A stretch of 43,419 bases of DNA from Pseudorhizobium tarimense (GTDB taxonomy: Bacteria > Pseudomonadota > Alphaproteobacteria > Rhizobiales > Rhizobiaceae): NCBI RefSeq assembly GCF_022968135.1, contig NZ_JALJRA010000029.1:1-43419 (forward strand), in the 5' to 3' direction. The notes beneath the pieces are model-generated. The model saw nothing but the letters and a program-made list of their open reading frames with translations, did no database searches and had not been told where the DNA came from. Positions 23,951 through 32,697 of this stretch are shown here, one piece after another. Made by a program: the position numbers and the translations under genes. Each line of letters starts with the position of its first letter. The stretch's first letter is position 1.

Positions 23951-25453
23951 TTAGGTCTCTGATGCCTCGCTGCGGCGCCGCGGGCCAAGCCATAGATAGA
24001 GCAGGCCCGCAGTTACCAGCAAAGCTCCCGCGCTGATCGGGCGCAGCACGAACACACTCGGATCCATGTCGCTGACCGTCAGCGCGTTGCGCAGGTTCTT
24101 TTCAAGGATCGGGCCAAGAACGATACCAAGAACCGCTGGCGCGGGTGGAAAACCGAGCCTTAGCATCGCATAGCCGACGAGGCCGAAGATCAGCAGGAGC
24201 CGGACATCGAAGGCGTTGTTCGACACCGAAAAGGCGCCGATGGCTGCGGTCAGGCAGATCGCCGGCACGAGGAAGGCTGCCGGCAGGTTCAGCACTCTTG
24301 CCATCAGTCCGCGGCCGGAAAGCCCGACAACGACCATCAGCACGTTCGACAGGAACAGCAAGAACAAGATAGAGACGAAAAGCCCGCCATCCTGCTGGAT
24401 CAGGAACGGTCCGGTATGAACGCCCTGGATCATCAGCGCCCCGATTAACACTGCCGTCACCGGATCACCGGGAATACCCAGCGTTAGCAAGGGTACCATT
24501 GCCCCGCCGGTCACGGCATTGTTCGACACCTCGCATGCGACCACCCCTTTGGCTTCCCCGTTGCCGAAACGATCGCCGGCTCGCGCCGTACGGATCGCAT
24601 CGCTATAGCTCAGCCAGGAGGCGATAGCCGGTCCCGTTCCCGGCAGCACACCCACCATGCTGCCGATCACTGCCGAGCGAAGCGACAGCCAGCGGTGACG
24701 CCATAGCTCGCCCAGAACGGCAAGCTGGCTGACCCGCTGCTGTGTGGGTAATATGGCATGATGCTGCTCTCCCTGCTTGGACAGGAGCAACATCTGCGAG
24801 ATTGCGAAAAGGCCTATCAGGGCCACGGTCTGCGATATGCCGCCCATCAGGTTCGGCTGGCCCATCATGAACCGGCCCACGCCGCTGACCGGATCGAGCC
24901 CGACCGTGCTGACTAGGATGCCGAAGAGGGCCGCGGCCAGCCCTTTAGTCATCGAGCCCTGCGATATGCCGGCCACGCAAACGATGCCCGCGAGCGCGAA
25001 CGAGAAATACTCGACCGATGTGAACTTGAGCGCGACCTTTGCTAGGAGCGGCGCCACGGTCATCAGCAACATCAGCGAGAACAGCCCGCCCACAAACGAG
25101 CCCCAGATTGCCAGGCTGAGGGCGCGGTCGCCCTGACCTTCGCGCGCCATCGCATAGCCGTCGAGCGCGGTTGCGGCCGAACTTGGTGTGCCCGGCGTGT
25201 TGATCAGGATTGCAGGGATCGAGCCTGCGAAATAGCCCGAGCAATAGATCCCAAGAAGCAGTGCCATTGAGGTGGTCGGTCCCATGGCGTAGGTGACTGG
25301 CAGGAAGAGTGCGATGGCTGCCGGCGCCGTCAGACCGGGTGCCGCGCCAAAGATCATGCCGATGATGACGCCGATGAACAGGAAGAGTATAACCCAAGGG
25401 CTGGCGACATTGCCAAGGCCCGTCGAGATGTCCGAAAAACTGATCAGATCCAT
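23951..25453 (-). CDS. tctA: Tripartite tricarboxylate transporter large permease TctA
   Basis: A 500-aa membrane protein with about eleven to twelve hydrophobic segments. Family motifs are IIGMIFGAAPGLTAPAAIAL, YCSGYFAGSIPAILINTPGT (the duplicated glycine/proline motif) and VGVLPGTGPAIASWLSYSD, later GAMVPLLTLGIPGDPVTAV. I take ATG 25453, which overlaps the end of tctB by 10 bases; the frame is open further upstream only inside tctB. Together with TctB and TctC it forms a secondary carboxylate importer driven by an ion gradient. Confidence 0.93.
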   Translation of the reverse strand: MDLISFSDISTGLGNVASPWVILFLFIGVIIGMIFGAAPGLTAPAAIALFLPVTYAMGPTTSMALLLGIYCSGYFAGSIPAILINTPGTPSSAATALDGYAMAREGQGDRALSLAIWGSFVGGLFSLMLLMTVAPLLAKVALKFTSVEYFSFALAGIVCVAGISQGSMTKGLAAALFGILVSTVGLDPVSGVGRFMMGQPNLMGGISQTVALIGLFAISQMLLLSKQGEQHHAILPTQQRVSQLAVLGELWRHRWLSLRSAVIGSMVGVLPGTGPAIASWLSYSDAIRTARAGDRFGNGEAKGVVACEVSNNAVTGGAMVPLLTLGIPGDPVTAVLIGALMIQGVHTGPFLIQQDGGLFVSILFLLFLSNVLMVVVGLSGRGLMARVLNLPAAFLVPAICLTAAIGAFSVSNNAFDVRLLLIFGLVGYAMLRLGFPPAPAVLGIVLGPILEKNLRNALTVSDMDPSVFVLRPISAGALLVTAGLLYLWLGPRRRSEASET

Positions 25454-25881
25454 GTGGGCAGCACCATGTCGAAACCGTAGGCAAAAGCGAGATACAACGC
25501 TGCCGATAGCGCCAGCGGGTATAGAGCGAGCAACACGGATCTGCGCACGCCGAATGCGATCAGCGTGACGAGCGTGACCAGCCACATGCCGAAGCGGACG
25601 TCGATCTGCCCAAAAAACCACATGAAGGGTATCAGCACCGCAAGCACCATCCCAACGCGACGGTCAAGCAGGGCAGGCAACCGCCCCGTCTGGTGCAATC
25701 CGCGCAGTGTCAGAACCACGCCGCAAGCACCCAGGCCTGCGGCGCAGATCAGCGGCACAACGTTGGGACTGAGCGTCTCGGCGCCCGCGCCGGTACCCAT
25801 GTCCAGCGACAGCCAAGAGACTGCCAGTGCCAGCGCGACCAGCACCAGCCCCGACACGGCATCCTGATGTGTGACGTTCAT
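25444..25881 (-). CDS. tctB: Tripartite tricarboxylate transporter small permease TctB
   Basis: A 145-aa protein with four hydrophobic segments, the normal form for TctB: DAVSGLVLVALALAVSWLSL near the start, VPLICAAGLGACGVVLTL, VGMVLAVLIPFMWFFG and a C-terminal pair ending in AYGFDMVLPTWI. It lies 39 bases after tctC and overlaps tctA, so the three are translated from one mRNA. Confidence 0.88.
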   Translation of the reverse strand: MNVTHQDAVSGLVLVALALAVSWLSLDMGTGAGAETLSPNVVPLICAAGLGACGVVLTLRGLHQTGRLPALLDRRVGMVLAVLIPFMWFFGQIDVRFGMWLVTLVTLIAFGVRRSVLLALYPLALSAALYLAFAYGFDMVLPTWI

Positions 25882-25920
25882 TCTCTCCTCCTGCGCCTTT
25901 CGTTCCTGCCGGATCCGAGG

Positions 25921-26907
25921 CTACTTTTTCAGGAGGCCGAGTTCCATCAGAACCGGCCGCACCGCCTCAGAATCCGCAATCACACGGGCAAGCATGTCTT
26001 TGGAATCGAGATAGGCCGGGTTGAAGAAGAATTCCTTCATCCGCTCCTTGAATGCGTCAGAGCCGACCACCTCGGCAACAGCGGCGGAAAGCCTATCCAC
26101 CACTTCCGGCGGTACACCGGCAGGCGCAACGATACCGAACCATTGCGAGTTGACATAATCGAACCCCTGCTCGCGATAGGTGGGGACGTCTGGCATAAAC
26201 GGCCAACGTTCTTCCGCGGCAAGGCCAAGCACCCGGATGTCGCTTTCGCCAGATTCCGAGAAGAGTGCCGGGAAGTTCGAGCCGCCGCCTGTCAGGAAAT
26301 GGACCTCGCCCGACAGGAGCTTGACGAGCCCGTCCTGATTGGAATCGGAGTTGACGAAGGTGGCAGTAACCCCCTGCTGGGCAAGGAACGCCGCCATGGC
26401 TAGATGCGGCCCCGATGCGATGCCCGATCCTGAATAGGTCAGCCGCTCGGTCTTCAGCGCTTCGACCAGGTCCGCCAGCGTCTTGTACGGGGAATCGGCC
26501 CGCACCGCCACGCCCGAGGGGATTTCCACCAGTCGGGCGATCATCGTCAGGCTGTTCAGATCATATCCCGTATCCGACATCATCGGCCGGGCACCCAGCG
26601 TAGAGTCCGAGCCGATGGCGACTGAGTAGCCGTCCGGTCGGGCCATGGCAAGGTTGGCAAGACCGATCGCACCGCCCGCGCCAGGCTGGTTCACAATGAC
26701 GACCGGCTCTCCCAGCGCCGCTTCTAGCGGTTGCGCCATCAAGCGGGCGACCTGATCCGTAGCTCCGCCTTGGGAGAACGGCACGATCATCTGGACCGGC
26801 TTCGTCGGATAATCCTGTGCGACGGCTTGGGTCGGTCCCGTCACGCCCGCGAGCGCCAGTGCGGCGCACGTGCCAAAGGCACCCACAATTCTACGAAAAG
26901 TCAGCAT
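25921..26907 (-). CDS. tctC: TctC/Bug-type periplasmic substrate-binding protein
   Basis: A 328-aa protein. The N-terminal signal peptide (hydrophobic ALALAGVTGPTQAVA, likely cut before QDYP) leads to the Bug-family start YPTKPVQMIVPFSQGGATDQ. Other family blocks are VVIVNQPGAGGAIGLANLAM and PEVVDRLSAAVAEV. Bug proteins bind carboxylates and aromatic or heterocyclic acids. GGAGGAGCAT precedes the ATG. It is placed directly before tctB and tctA, and after the hydrolase gene in the direction of transcription, so it likely captures the acid that the monooxygenase and hydrolase degrade. Confidence 0.92.
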   Translation of the reverse strand: MLTFRRIVGAFGTCAALALAGVTGPTQAVAQDYPTKPVQMIVPFSQGGATDQVARLMAQPLEAALGEPVVIVNQPGAGGAIGLANLAMARPDGYSVAIGSDSTLGARPMMSDTGYDLNSLTMIARLVEIPSGVAVRADSPYKTLADLVEALKTERLTYSGSGIASGPHLAMAAFLAQQGVTATFVNSDSNQDGLVKLLSGEVHFLTGGGSNFPALFSESGESDIRVLGLAAEERWPFMPDVPTYREQGFDYVNSQWFGIVAPAGVPPEVVDRLSAAVAEVVGSDAFKERMKEFFFNPAYLDSKDMLARVIADSEAVRPVLMELGLLKK

Positions 26908-26985
26908 ATGCTCCTCCTTCCTGAGCTATTCGTTCCAGTTGCGCCCAGACAGGCGTTCTGTCAGTTCCTCCGCGCCGACTTGGGC

Positions 26986-27016
26986 AGGCAGGCGGCCCGC
27001 TATGTGCCGCCTGCCT
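26986..27016 (-). other. Intercistronic hairpin between hydrolase and tctC
   Basis: AGGCAGGCGGC (26986-26996) and GCCGCCTGCCT (27006-27016) form a perfect 11-bp stem with a 9-base loop. It lies in the 152-base gap after the hydrolase stop and before tctC. No T-run follows on the minus strand, so mRNA stabilisation or partial attenuation is more likely than full termination. Confidence 0.45.
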
Positions 27017-27059
27017 CGTTGATGCCCGGGCCCTGTCGCGACCCGGAAAGATCTGCACC

Positions 27060-27899
27060 CTACCTTCGCCGTCGATCAGGCGCGGGCGCAACGAGCGATG
27101 CGACATCCAGTAGCGCTGTCGCCACGGCATCGGGGCATTCCACCAAGGTCAGGTGTCGCGCACCGGGCAGAACAGCAAGTGTGGCCCCAGGAATGCGGCG
27201 TACCAGATCCTCGGAGGCTGAGACCGGCGTTGCATAATCCTCTTCGCCGACAATGACGTTGGTCGGCACGGTGACATGCTCAAGTCCCTCCCGCAGGTCG
27301 GCGTTTCCGAGCATGCCACAGGATGCTGCATAGCAAGCAAGGTCATTCGCAACGAAAATCTCGGTGACGTTGGCGACGATCCCTGGATTGGCCGCGCGCC
27401 AGGCATCACTGAACCAGCGGGTCGCTTGGAAGCCGCTCATTGCCGCGAGGCCTTCGGTGCGGGCCTTGTCGGCACGCTCGCCCCAATTCCTTGGCGCTTC
27501 CGGCCCGTACCACGCCGTGGTATCGACGAGAACCAGCCCAGCCAGCCGGCGCGGGGCAGCCAAGGCAAGCGCCTGCGCCACGCAGCCGCCCATCGAGCAG
27601 CCGGCCACGATCGCATCTTCCCAGCCGAGATGATCGAGGAGCGCCTCCATGTCGCTGCCGAACTGCTGCACACTGTAAGGCCCCGGCGCCTTGCCTGACT
27701 GTCCGTGACCCCGGCAATCCGGCGCGACGACATCGAACCCCTTTTCGGCCAGCCGCTCCGCCACCGGAGCCCAAAGGCTGCCATCCAGCGCCAGCGGATG
27801 TATGAGCAGCGCCTGACCGGCAGCTTGGCCGGTGCCCCAGCGGCGGTAGGCGAGTTGCAGACCGTCTGGCAAAACGGTTTTTGAAATACTGTCTGGCAT
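27060..27899 (-). CDS. Alpha/beta-fold hydrolase (enol-lactonase-like)
   Basis: A 279-aa protein with the alpha/beta hydrolase core. The nucleophile elbow is GCSMGG with Ser102, the oxyanion region is LLIHPLALDGSLW and the catalytic His is in GARHLTLVECP; the acid is likely the Asp in VGEEDYATPV. The general layout resembles 3-oxoadipate enol-lactonase (PcaD). ATG 27899 is chosen because the match begins there (MPDSISKTVLPDGLQLAYRR); the open frame upstream belongs to the monooxygenase region. It starts 10 bases after the monooxygenase stop, so the two are coupled. It may open a lactone or remove a formyl or amide group from the oxidised ring product. Confidence 0.85.
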   Translation of the reverse strand: MPDSISKTVLPDGLQLAYRRWGTGQAAGQALLIHPLALDGSLWAPVAERLAEKGFDVVAPDCRGHGQSGKAPGPYSVQQFGSDMEALLDHLGWEDAIVAGCSMGGCVAQALALAAPRRLAGLVLVDTTAWYGPEAPRNWGERADKARTEGLAAMSGFQATRWFSDAWRAANPGIVANVTEIFVANDLACYAASCGMLGNADLREGLEHVTVPTNVIVGEEDYATPVSASEDLVRRIPGATLAVLPGARHLTLVECPDAVATALLDVASLVAPAPDRRRR

Positions 27900-27909
27900 C
27901 GGCCTGCCC

Positions 27910-29076
27910 CTAGCCAACCGAAGCCGTGGCATGGGAAGCGTCGGCCACAGCCAGCGGAACGTTCCATGCGTCGTAGCCGTAGAGCCAGCTCGGATCATCG
28001 TTGCCGCCCGACATCCAGGTATTGGCGCTGGAGATGGCCTGAATTCGCGAAGTTCTAGGCTTCCGGTTTGCCTCATAGTCGCGGAATGCGCGGTCCAAAT
28101 CTTCGCCGTCGGTTGCTTCGACGCAGCGGGCGAGAACTGCGGCATCCTCAATCGATGTCGCGGCGCCCTGCGCCATATAAGGTGTCATTGGGTGGCAGGC
28201 ATCGCCCAACAGCACCACACGCCCGTCACTCCAATGAGGCAAGGGTTCCCGCTCGAGGATCGCCCATTTGTGGCAGTCGGGGCAGGCATCCAGCACCATT
28301 TGCACCTCGGGGTGGAAGCCTTCATAGGCGGCTCGCAGCTCTTTCACATCGCCCTTGGACGACCAGGATTCAGCAGTCACCCAGTCGGCCGGCTCGGGAA
28401 CGCTGGTAACGAAATACAGATGGCTGCGATCTGGCGTGGTGTAGTAGATGACGATATGACGGTCGATGCCCCACCACTTCGTTCGCGAGGGCGCGATCTC
28501 GCCGGGCATCCGGCTGGCCTCGAACACCGCACGATAGGCGATGCGTCCCTTGTGCAGCGGTGCGTCCTTGCCCACGATGATCGAACGGACAAGCGAATGC
28601 ACGCCGTCGGCACCGACGACAGCGTCGTGGGTCGCCCTCGTGCCGTCGGCAAAACTCACATCGACCTGGCTGCCGTCATGGTCCAGACCGGTGAGCTTCT
28701 TGTTCAGCTTTATCACCTCCGGCGGAAGCGCAGAACACAGCGCCTCGTGAAGATCTGCACGGTGCATGCACAGGAACGGCGCACCGTAGAGATCTTCCGG
28801 CATGGGCAATTCGCGCTTGACCTCGCCCGTGTCCCAGACGCGATTGAGGTGTGAATAGGGCTCGAACGAGACATTGCGCAGCCTATCTAGGATGCCCATG
28901 CCGCGCAGAACGCGCGACGAGTTGGGCAACATCTGGATCCCTGCTCCGACTCGAAGGAACTGCGGCGCCTGTTCATACACCGTAACGTCGATGCCAACCT
29001 TGCGCAGGGTGATGGCGGCGGCCAGCCCGCCCATTCCCGCGCCAATGATTGCGATAGATGGTTTCTTTTTTGTCAT
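27910..29076 (-). CDS. FAD-dependent aromatic monooxygenase, NicC-like
   Basis: A 388-aa class A flavoprotein hydroxylase. FAD/NADPH motifs are all present: GxGxxG in IAIIGAGMGGLAAAITLRK, the DG motif in GADGVHSLVR and the GD motif in VVLLGDACHPMTPYMAQGAA. The segments ISSANTWMSGGN and DPSWLYGYDAWN resemble 6-hydroxynicotinate 3-monooxygenase (NicC), as does KWWGIDRHIVIYYTT. Salicylate and other hydroxylases are the main alternatives. ATG 29076 gives MTKKKPSIAIIG, the normal family start. It is the first gene of a minus-strand operon with the hydrolase and TctCBA, under a LysR regulator. Likely role: ring hydroxylation of an imported aromatic or pyridine carboxylate. Confidence 0.82.
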   Translation of the reverse strand: MTKKKPSIAIIGAGMGGLAAAITLRKVGIDVTVYEQAPQFLRVGAGIQMLPNSSRVLRGMGILDRLRNVSFEPYSHLNRVWDTGEVKRELPMPEDLYGAPFLCMHRADLHEALCSALPPEVIKLNKKLTGLDHDGSQVDVSFADGTRATHDAVVGADGVHSLVRSIIVGKDAPLHKGRIAYRAVFEASRMPGEIAPSRTKWWGIDRHIVIYYTTPDRSHLYFVTSVPEPADWVTAESWSSKGDVKELRAAYEGFHPEVQMVLDACPDCHKWAILEREPLPHWSDGRVVLLGDACHPMTPYMAQGAATSIEDAAVLARCVEATDGEDLDRAFRDYEANRKPRTSRIQAISSANTWMSGGNDDPSWLYGYDAWNVPLAVADASHATASVG

Positions 29077-29341
29077 GAGACACCCCGGTAATCTGTGATC
29101 TTGCTCCGACCGTATCGGGGCCGCAAATGTATGTAAAATATTTTTATTATCTGAGTTTAGTACCTTATAAGTTTTAGCAAGGCTTCGGAAAAATCTACAC
29201 AAGATGGGAGATATCCCTGCTTGTGAACTACTTTTCTGGGAGGCCGAAACGGCAGCGGAACACCTCCTACGCACTGCTCGTGATACCACCGCAACGTACA
29301 CGTAAATGCTGCGACGCAGCGTTCGGCAAGGCTTCCGGCAA
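29077..29341 (-). promoter_or_regulatory. AT-rich control region upstream of the monooxygenase operon
   Basis: A 265-base gap between the LysR gene and the monooxygenase, both on the minus strand. Its middle (about 29125-29180) is far more AT-rich than the surroundings and contains the palindrome CTTATAAG near 29164-29171, a plausible LysR-type half-site or -10 region. No gene is visible here. Confidence 0.4.
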
Positions 29342-30271
29342 TCAGATGGATGGGCTCTCCGACGCCGTCCACTCATCGCTTGCGATCAAGCACGTCATCT
29401 CGACAAACCTGCGCACCAATTGCAGCCGCTCTTCGCCGCGATAGGCAATGTAGAGTGGCAGGGGCGGGAGGACGTCTCCGGACAGGGGCCGATAGACCAC
29501 GCGCCCCGGATGGAGGATCGTCATGGAGACGGGAACGATGCTGACGCCTCGCCCGGCAGCCACCAGGTTGATCGCCGCAATCATTCGCGTAACTTCGTCA
29601 ATGATCTCGGTGCCAATGCCGGAATCGTGGAGCTGGCGCAGGATGCCTTCAAAAATGCCATACCCCTCTGGGCGTCGGTAGACGACAAGGCGTTCACCTG
29701 CCAGGCGATGAATGTCGAGCGGCCCGTCGCCCTCCTGCGCGAACGGATGCTGCACTGGCATTGCGAGAACCATGCCTTCCTTGGCAAGAACCCTGCTGGC
29801 CAAATCGCCGGGTCCCTTGGTCGCGACGTGGGAAAAGGAAACGTCGATTCGCCCCGATTGCAGCGCAAGGGCCAGCTCGTAGGTCTCACTTTCCTCGACG
29901 GCGATGCCAACACCGGGATAGGTCTGGCGGAACCGCCCCAGTACATGCGGCGTCAGGCTATGCAGCGATGCGGAACTGGTGAAGCCTACCCGTAGCGTGC
30001 CGGTCTCACCCTGGTCGAAACGCTGAACGTGCTCGATCGCCTTCTGCGCCCGCGCCAGAACCTCCCGCGCTTCTTTGAGAAAAACCATGCCTGTCGCATT
30101 GAGCGTGATCCGCTTGGGCGCCCTGTCAAAAAGCTGAACGCCCAGCTCGGCCTCAAGCAACCGCAACTGCTGGCCCAGCGGGGGCTGCTGAATGTTCAGC
30201 CGCTCGGCCGCGCGGGTAATGCTGCCCTCTTCTGCAACGGCAACGAAATATCGCAGATGCCTGAGCTCCAT
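29342..30271 (-). CDS. LysR-family regulator of the catabolic operon
   Basis: A 309-aa protein. The N-terminal helix-turn-helix reads MELRHLRYFVAVAEEGSITR and LNIQQPPLGQQLRLLEAELG, close to the CatM/BenM/CbnR branch that controls aromatic catabolism. The effector domain follows, with LRVGFTSSASLHSLTPHVLG and VAAGRGVSIVPVSM. It lies upstream of the monooxygenase in the same orientation, 265 bases away, and probably activates that operon when the aromatic substrate or an intermediate is present. Confidence 0.9.
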   Translation of the reverse strand: MELRHLRYFVAVAEEGSITRAAERLNIQQPPLGQQLRLLEAELGVQLFDRAPKRITLNATGMVFLKEAREVLARAQKAIEHVQRFDQGETGTLRVGFTSSASLHSLTPHVLGRFRQTYPGVGIAVEESETYELALALQSGRIDVSFSHVATKGPGDLASRVLAKEGMVLAMPVQHPFAQEGDGPLDIHRLAGERLVVYRRPEGYGIFEGILRQLHDSGIGTEIIDEVTRMIAAINLVAAGRGVSIVPVSMTILHPGRVVYRPLSGDVLPPLPLYIAYRGEERLQLVRRFVEMTCLIASDEWTASESPSI

Positions 30272-30624
30272 CGCTTCACCGTTCGCTGAGTAATATTGGT
30301 GTCTCCCAGTTCTATTCGGAGGCCAAAATGAAAGGTTCTATACGAAGGCATTTGCTTGATAGCAACAAGTCGAGCCGCGGCACTTTGAGATCAGGCGCCC
30401 GTCCCCCTAAGCGGGAAGGGCAAATCAATGTCGCGCCTTCGGGATTTCTCAACTCATGGCCAGGTGCCTGCCCTACCGCAGCAGCCGATTACAAGTTTGG
30501 CTGTGAGGAGGCGCTTGCAAACAACGCCTCTGTCTCGTCAAAAGCTGGGATGCTGCGAAGAACTGAACTACGTTTTCCTGTAGAGTTCGCAAAGACGATT
30601 TCGAGGCGCCGTGCGCGCCTTTAA
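30272..30624. other. Gap between LysR and toxin-antitoxin genes
   Basis: A plus-strand frame at 30328-30624 (98 codons) starts behind CGGAGGCCAAA, a fair ribosome site, but its sequence shows no motif and irregular codon use. I do not call it a gene. No terminal repeats or RNA genes were recognised. Confidence 0.4.
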
Positions 30625-31047
30625 TCAGGCACGCCATGGGTCCACGAGGATAACGCCGGTGCCCTGGAAATCTTGAATGTTGCGTGTAACGACCACAAGC
30701 CCGTGCACGACCGCCGTGGCAGCGATGGTTGCATCAGCTTCGTTGCGGCGATCCGGAATATGCAAGTGGGCACATCGCGTCGCAATCGCTTCATCGATAG
30801 CAATGATGCGCTGAGCGAACTCCGGGCGTACTCGGCTATCCATCCAGGCTCGTAAGCGAGCGCCCTGCTCAATGTCACGCCGCTGGATGCTGAGTATCCC
30901 GCGCTCAAGTTCTAGAATTGTTATGGCAGAGATATACAGATCGCGGGAATCCTGCGCGCTTAACCAAGCCGTCACATTCGGATCAGCTTTACCGTCACCA
31001 ACCTTACGGAGCTCGGAGACAACGTTTGTGTCGAGCAGATATTTCAA
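30625..31047 (-). CDS. vapC: PIN-domain toxin, VapC/FitB-like
   Basis: A 140-aa PIN-domain ribonuclease of a type II toxin-antitoxin system. The acidic metal-binding residues are visible: Asp6 in YLLDTNVVSEL, Glu in TILELERG, Asp in EADATIAATA and Asp in TRNIQDF. VapC-type toxins cut initiator tRNA or other RNAs and stop translation. The start overlaps the antitoxin stop (ATGA), so it is translationally coupled. It appears intact and may stabilise this island or plasmid. Confidence 0.9.
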   Translation of the reverse strand: MKYLLDTNVVSELRKVGDGKADPNVTAWLSAQDSRDLYISAITILELERGILSIQRRDIEQGARLRAWMDSRVRPEFAQRIIAIDEAIATRCAHLHIPDRRNEADATIAATAVVHGLVVVTRNIQDFQGTGVILVDPWRA

Positions 31048-31298
31048 GACAGATCAACTTCGCGAGTTGCAATAACCGATCGAGGCGGATCGAAATCGAT
31101 ATTCGACAATCCAGGCATGGAAAGCGCATCGACAAGATTGTGACGCTTACCTGTCAGACGCTCAAACTCACCGTACGTCATCAACACGTGCGAAGGTCTA
31201 CCTCGATCAGTGATAACGACAGGTCCCGCTTCAGCAGCTTTTTTTGCTCTGCCAACATCATGATTCAATTCGCGGCTGGTCAAGCTGATAGTGGCCAT
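31044..31298 (-). CDS. Antitoxin, Phd/YefM family
   Basis: An 84-aa antitoxin. The N-terminal DNA-binding part reads MATISLTSRELNHDVGRAKK and VITDRGRPSHVLMTYGEFER, the Phd/YefM fold. The C-terminal tail (LSNIDFDPPRSVI) is the usual toxin-neutralising segment. It precedes and overlaps the PIN toxin by four bases and should repress their shared promoter as a complex. Confidence 0.9.
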   Translation of the reverse strand: MATISLTSRELNHDVGRAKKAAEAGPVVITDRGRPSHVLMTYGEFERLTGKRHNLVDALSMPGLSNIDFDPPRSVIATREVDLS

Positions 31299-31750
31299 AT
31301 ACGCCTCCGTGTAGCAACATACCTACATATAGCGCCTTCACCCTCCCTGCGCAATGCCCTCCTGGCACGGCGTAGCTGCCCAGGCTTTTACGCCTTGGGC
31401 GGAATCGCGGAAGGTTCTCAGCTTTGCTCCGCCGGAACACGCCGAAGGTGAGCCGTGTAAAACATACAGAGGATGACAAAATCGCGCGACGACTTCCTGT
31501 GTTACAGGCTCGAGTTGGCCCGCTTCACGCATTATTAACGGCCCGCCTCTAATTCCGCACGCCCTCGGCTTGAGGTCCCGAGAAGAGACGGAACGCACAC
31601 ATGCCCAAAGAAGAGTTTGGGAGGCAGCAGCTTAGCTGTTGCGTTTATCGCCTATTCAGATCCAGACAGAAGCGGAAAGTCTCCGCGTCCGTCTGGACGA
31701 TACCGGTTGTCTCCGCCTTGAAGGGATGTGAACCTATGGCGCCCTGCAAA
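31299..31750. other. Gap between toxin-antitoxin and TSUP genes
   Basis: No convincing gene. Short open frames on both strands lack motifs. The stretch separates the toxin-antitoxin module from the 3' end of the second TSUP gene and may hold the antitoxin promoter at its left edge. Confidence 0.4.
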
Positions 31751-32584
31751 TCAGAACAGAAAGTGGTAGCTGTCGAATAGCATCTTGGTGGATGTGATGG
31801 TGAGGAAGACGCCAAAGAGGATGCGAAGAGTGCGTGGCTCAATGGAGTGCGCAGTGCGGGCACCAAGTGGAGCAAACCACATACTCGTGACGACGATCGC
31901 GATCATCCCTCCGAGGTTCACATAGCCCAGAGAGAAGGCCGGCAAGCCAGTTTTGCCCCAGCCATTGATGATGTAGCCAGCAGTCCCAGGCACGGCGATG
32001 ATCAGCCCAATTACCGACGCGGTGCCGACGGCGCATCTGACAGGGTAGCTGAAGATGCTCAACGTAGGGACTGTCAGGGTACCGCCACCGATACCCATAA
32101 GTGTGGAGATCGTTCCAATGGCTGTCGCCATGCCCGCCTGACCTGGACGCCCAGGCAGTCCTTTCACCGGATGCCACCCCTCACGCGTGAACAGCATGTA
32201 GAGCGCGACGAATGCGGCAACCAAGCCGAAGATCCCCGTAAGTACTGATCCTGATGCATATGATGCAACCACAACACCGCAGAGAACGCCGAGCGCAACG
32301 AACGGTCCCCATAGCTTCAACAGCTCGGTGTCGACTGCCCCCTTGGCCTTGTGTGCGCGGATGGACTGGACTGATGTGGGGATGATGGTCGCGAGTGATG
32401 TCCCGACCGCGATATGGGCTCGTAACGCAACATCGACGTCAAAGGAAGCGAGCACGTGGTACAGAACTGGCACGACGACGATTCCTCCGCCGACGCCCAA
32501 GAGCCCGGCCAGAAAGCCAGACACACAGCCCACCGATCCCAGAACGAGCGCAAACGAGGTCAACAGCATGATCGATGCAGGCAT
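31751..32584 (-). CDS. TSUP (TauE/SafE) family membrane permease, second copy
   Basis: A 277-aa inner-membrane protein with about eight hydrophobic segments. The two family repeats are clear: GCVSGFLAGLLGVGGGIVVV near the start and GTISTLMGIGGGTLTVPTLS in the middle, each followed by helices. This branch, with GVGGG repeats, differs from the TSUP gene at 11.4 kb. It follows the fumarylpyruvate-hydrolase-like gene after 113 bases on the same strand and may be part of that operon, exporting a sulfur-containing or organic anion by-product. Confidence 0.88.
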   Translation of the reverse strand: MPASIMLLTSFALVLGSVGCVSGFLAGLLGVGGGIVVVPVLYHVLASFDVDVALRAHIAVGTSLATIIPTSVQSIRAHKAKGAVDTELLKLWGPFVALGVLCGVVVASYASGSVLTGIFGLVAAFVALYMLFTREGWHPVKGLPGRPGQAGMATAIGTISTLMGIGGGTLTVPTLSIFSYPVRCAVGTASVIGLIIAVPGTAGYIINGWGKTGLPAFSLGYVNLGGMIAIVVTSMWFAPLGARTAHSIEPRTLRILFGVFLTITSTKMLFDSYHFLF

Positions 32585-32697
32585 GGCGAGTCCCGGTGAT
32601 AAGTGATGGAGGTGCCGGAATGGGCGCAGGTTGCGGACAGGGCACGAGACACGCCCTGTCCGGTTATCAATGGCGCTGTGCGCCCAATCGTCTCGGA

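Noticed and set aside
30328..30624. 98-codon plus-strand frame with a fair ribosome site
   Set aside because: No motif, no partner gene and irregular codon use; too weak to call a gene.
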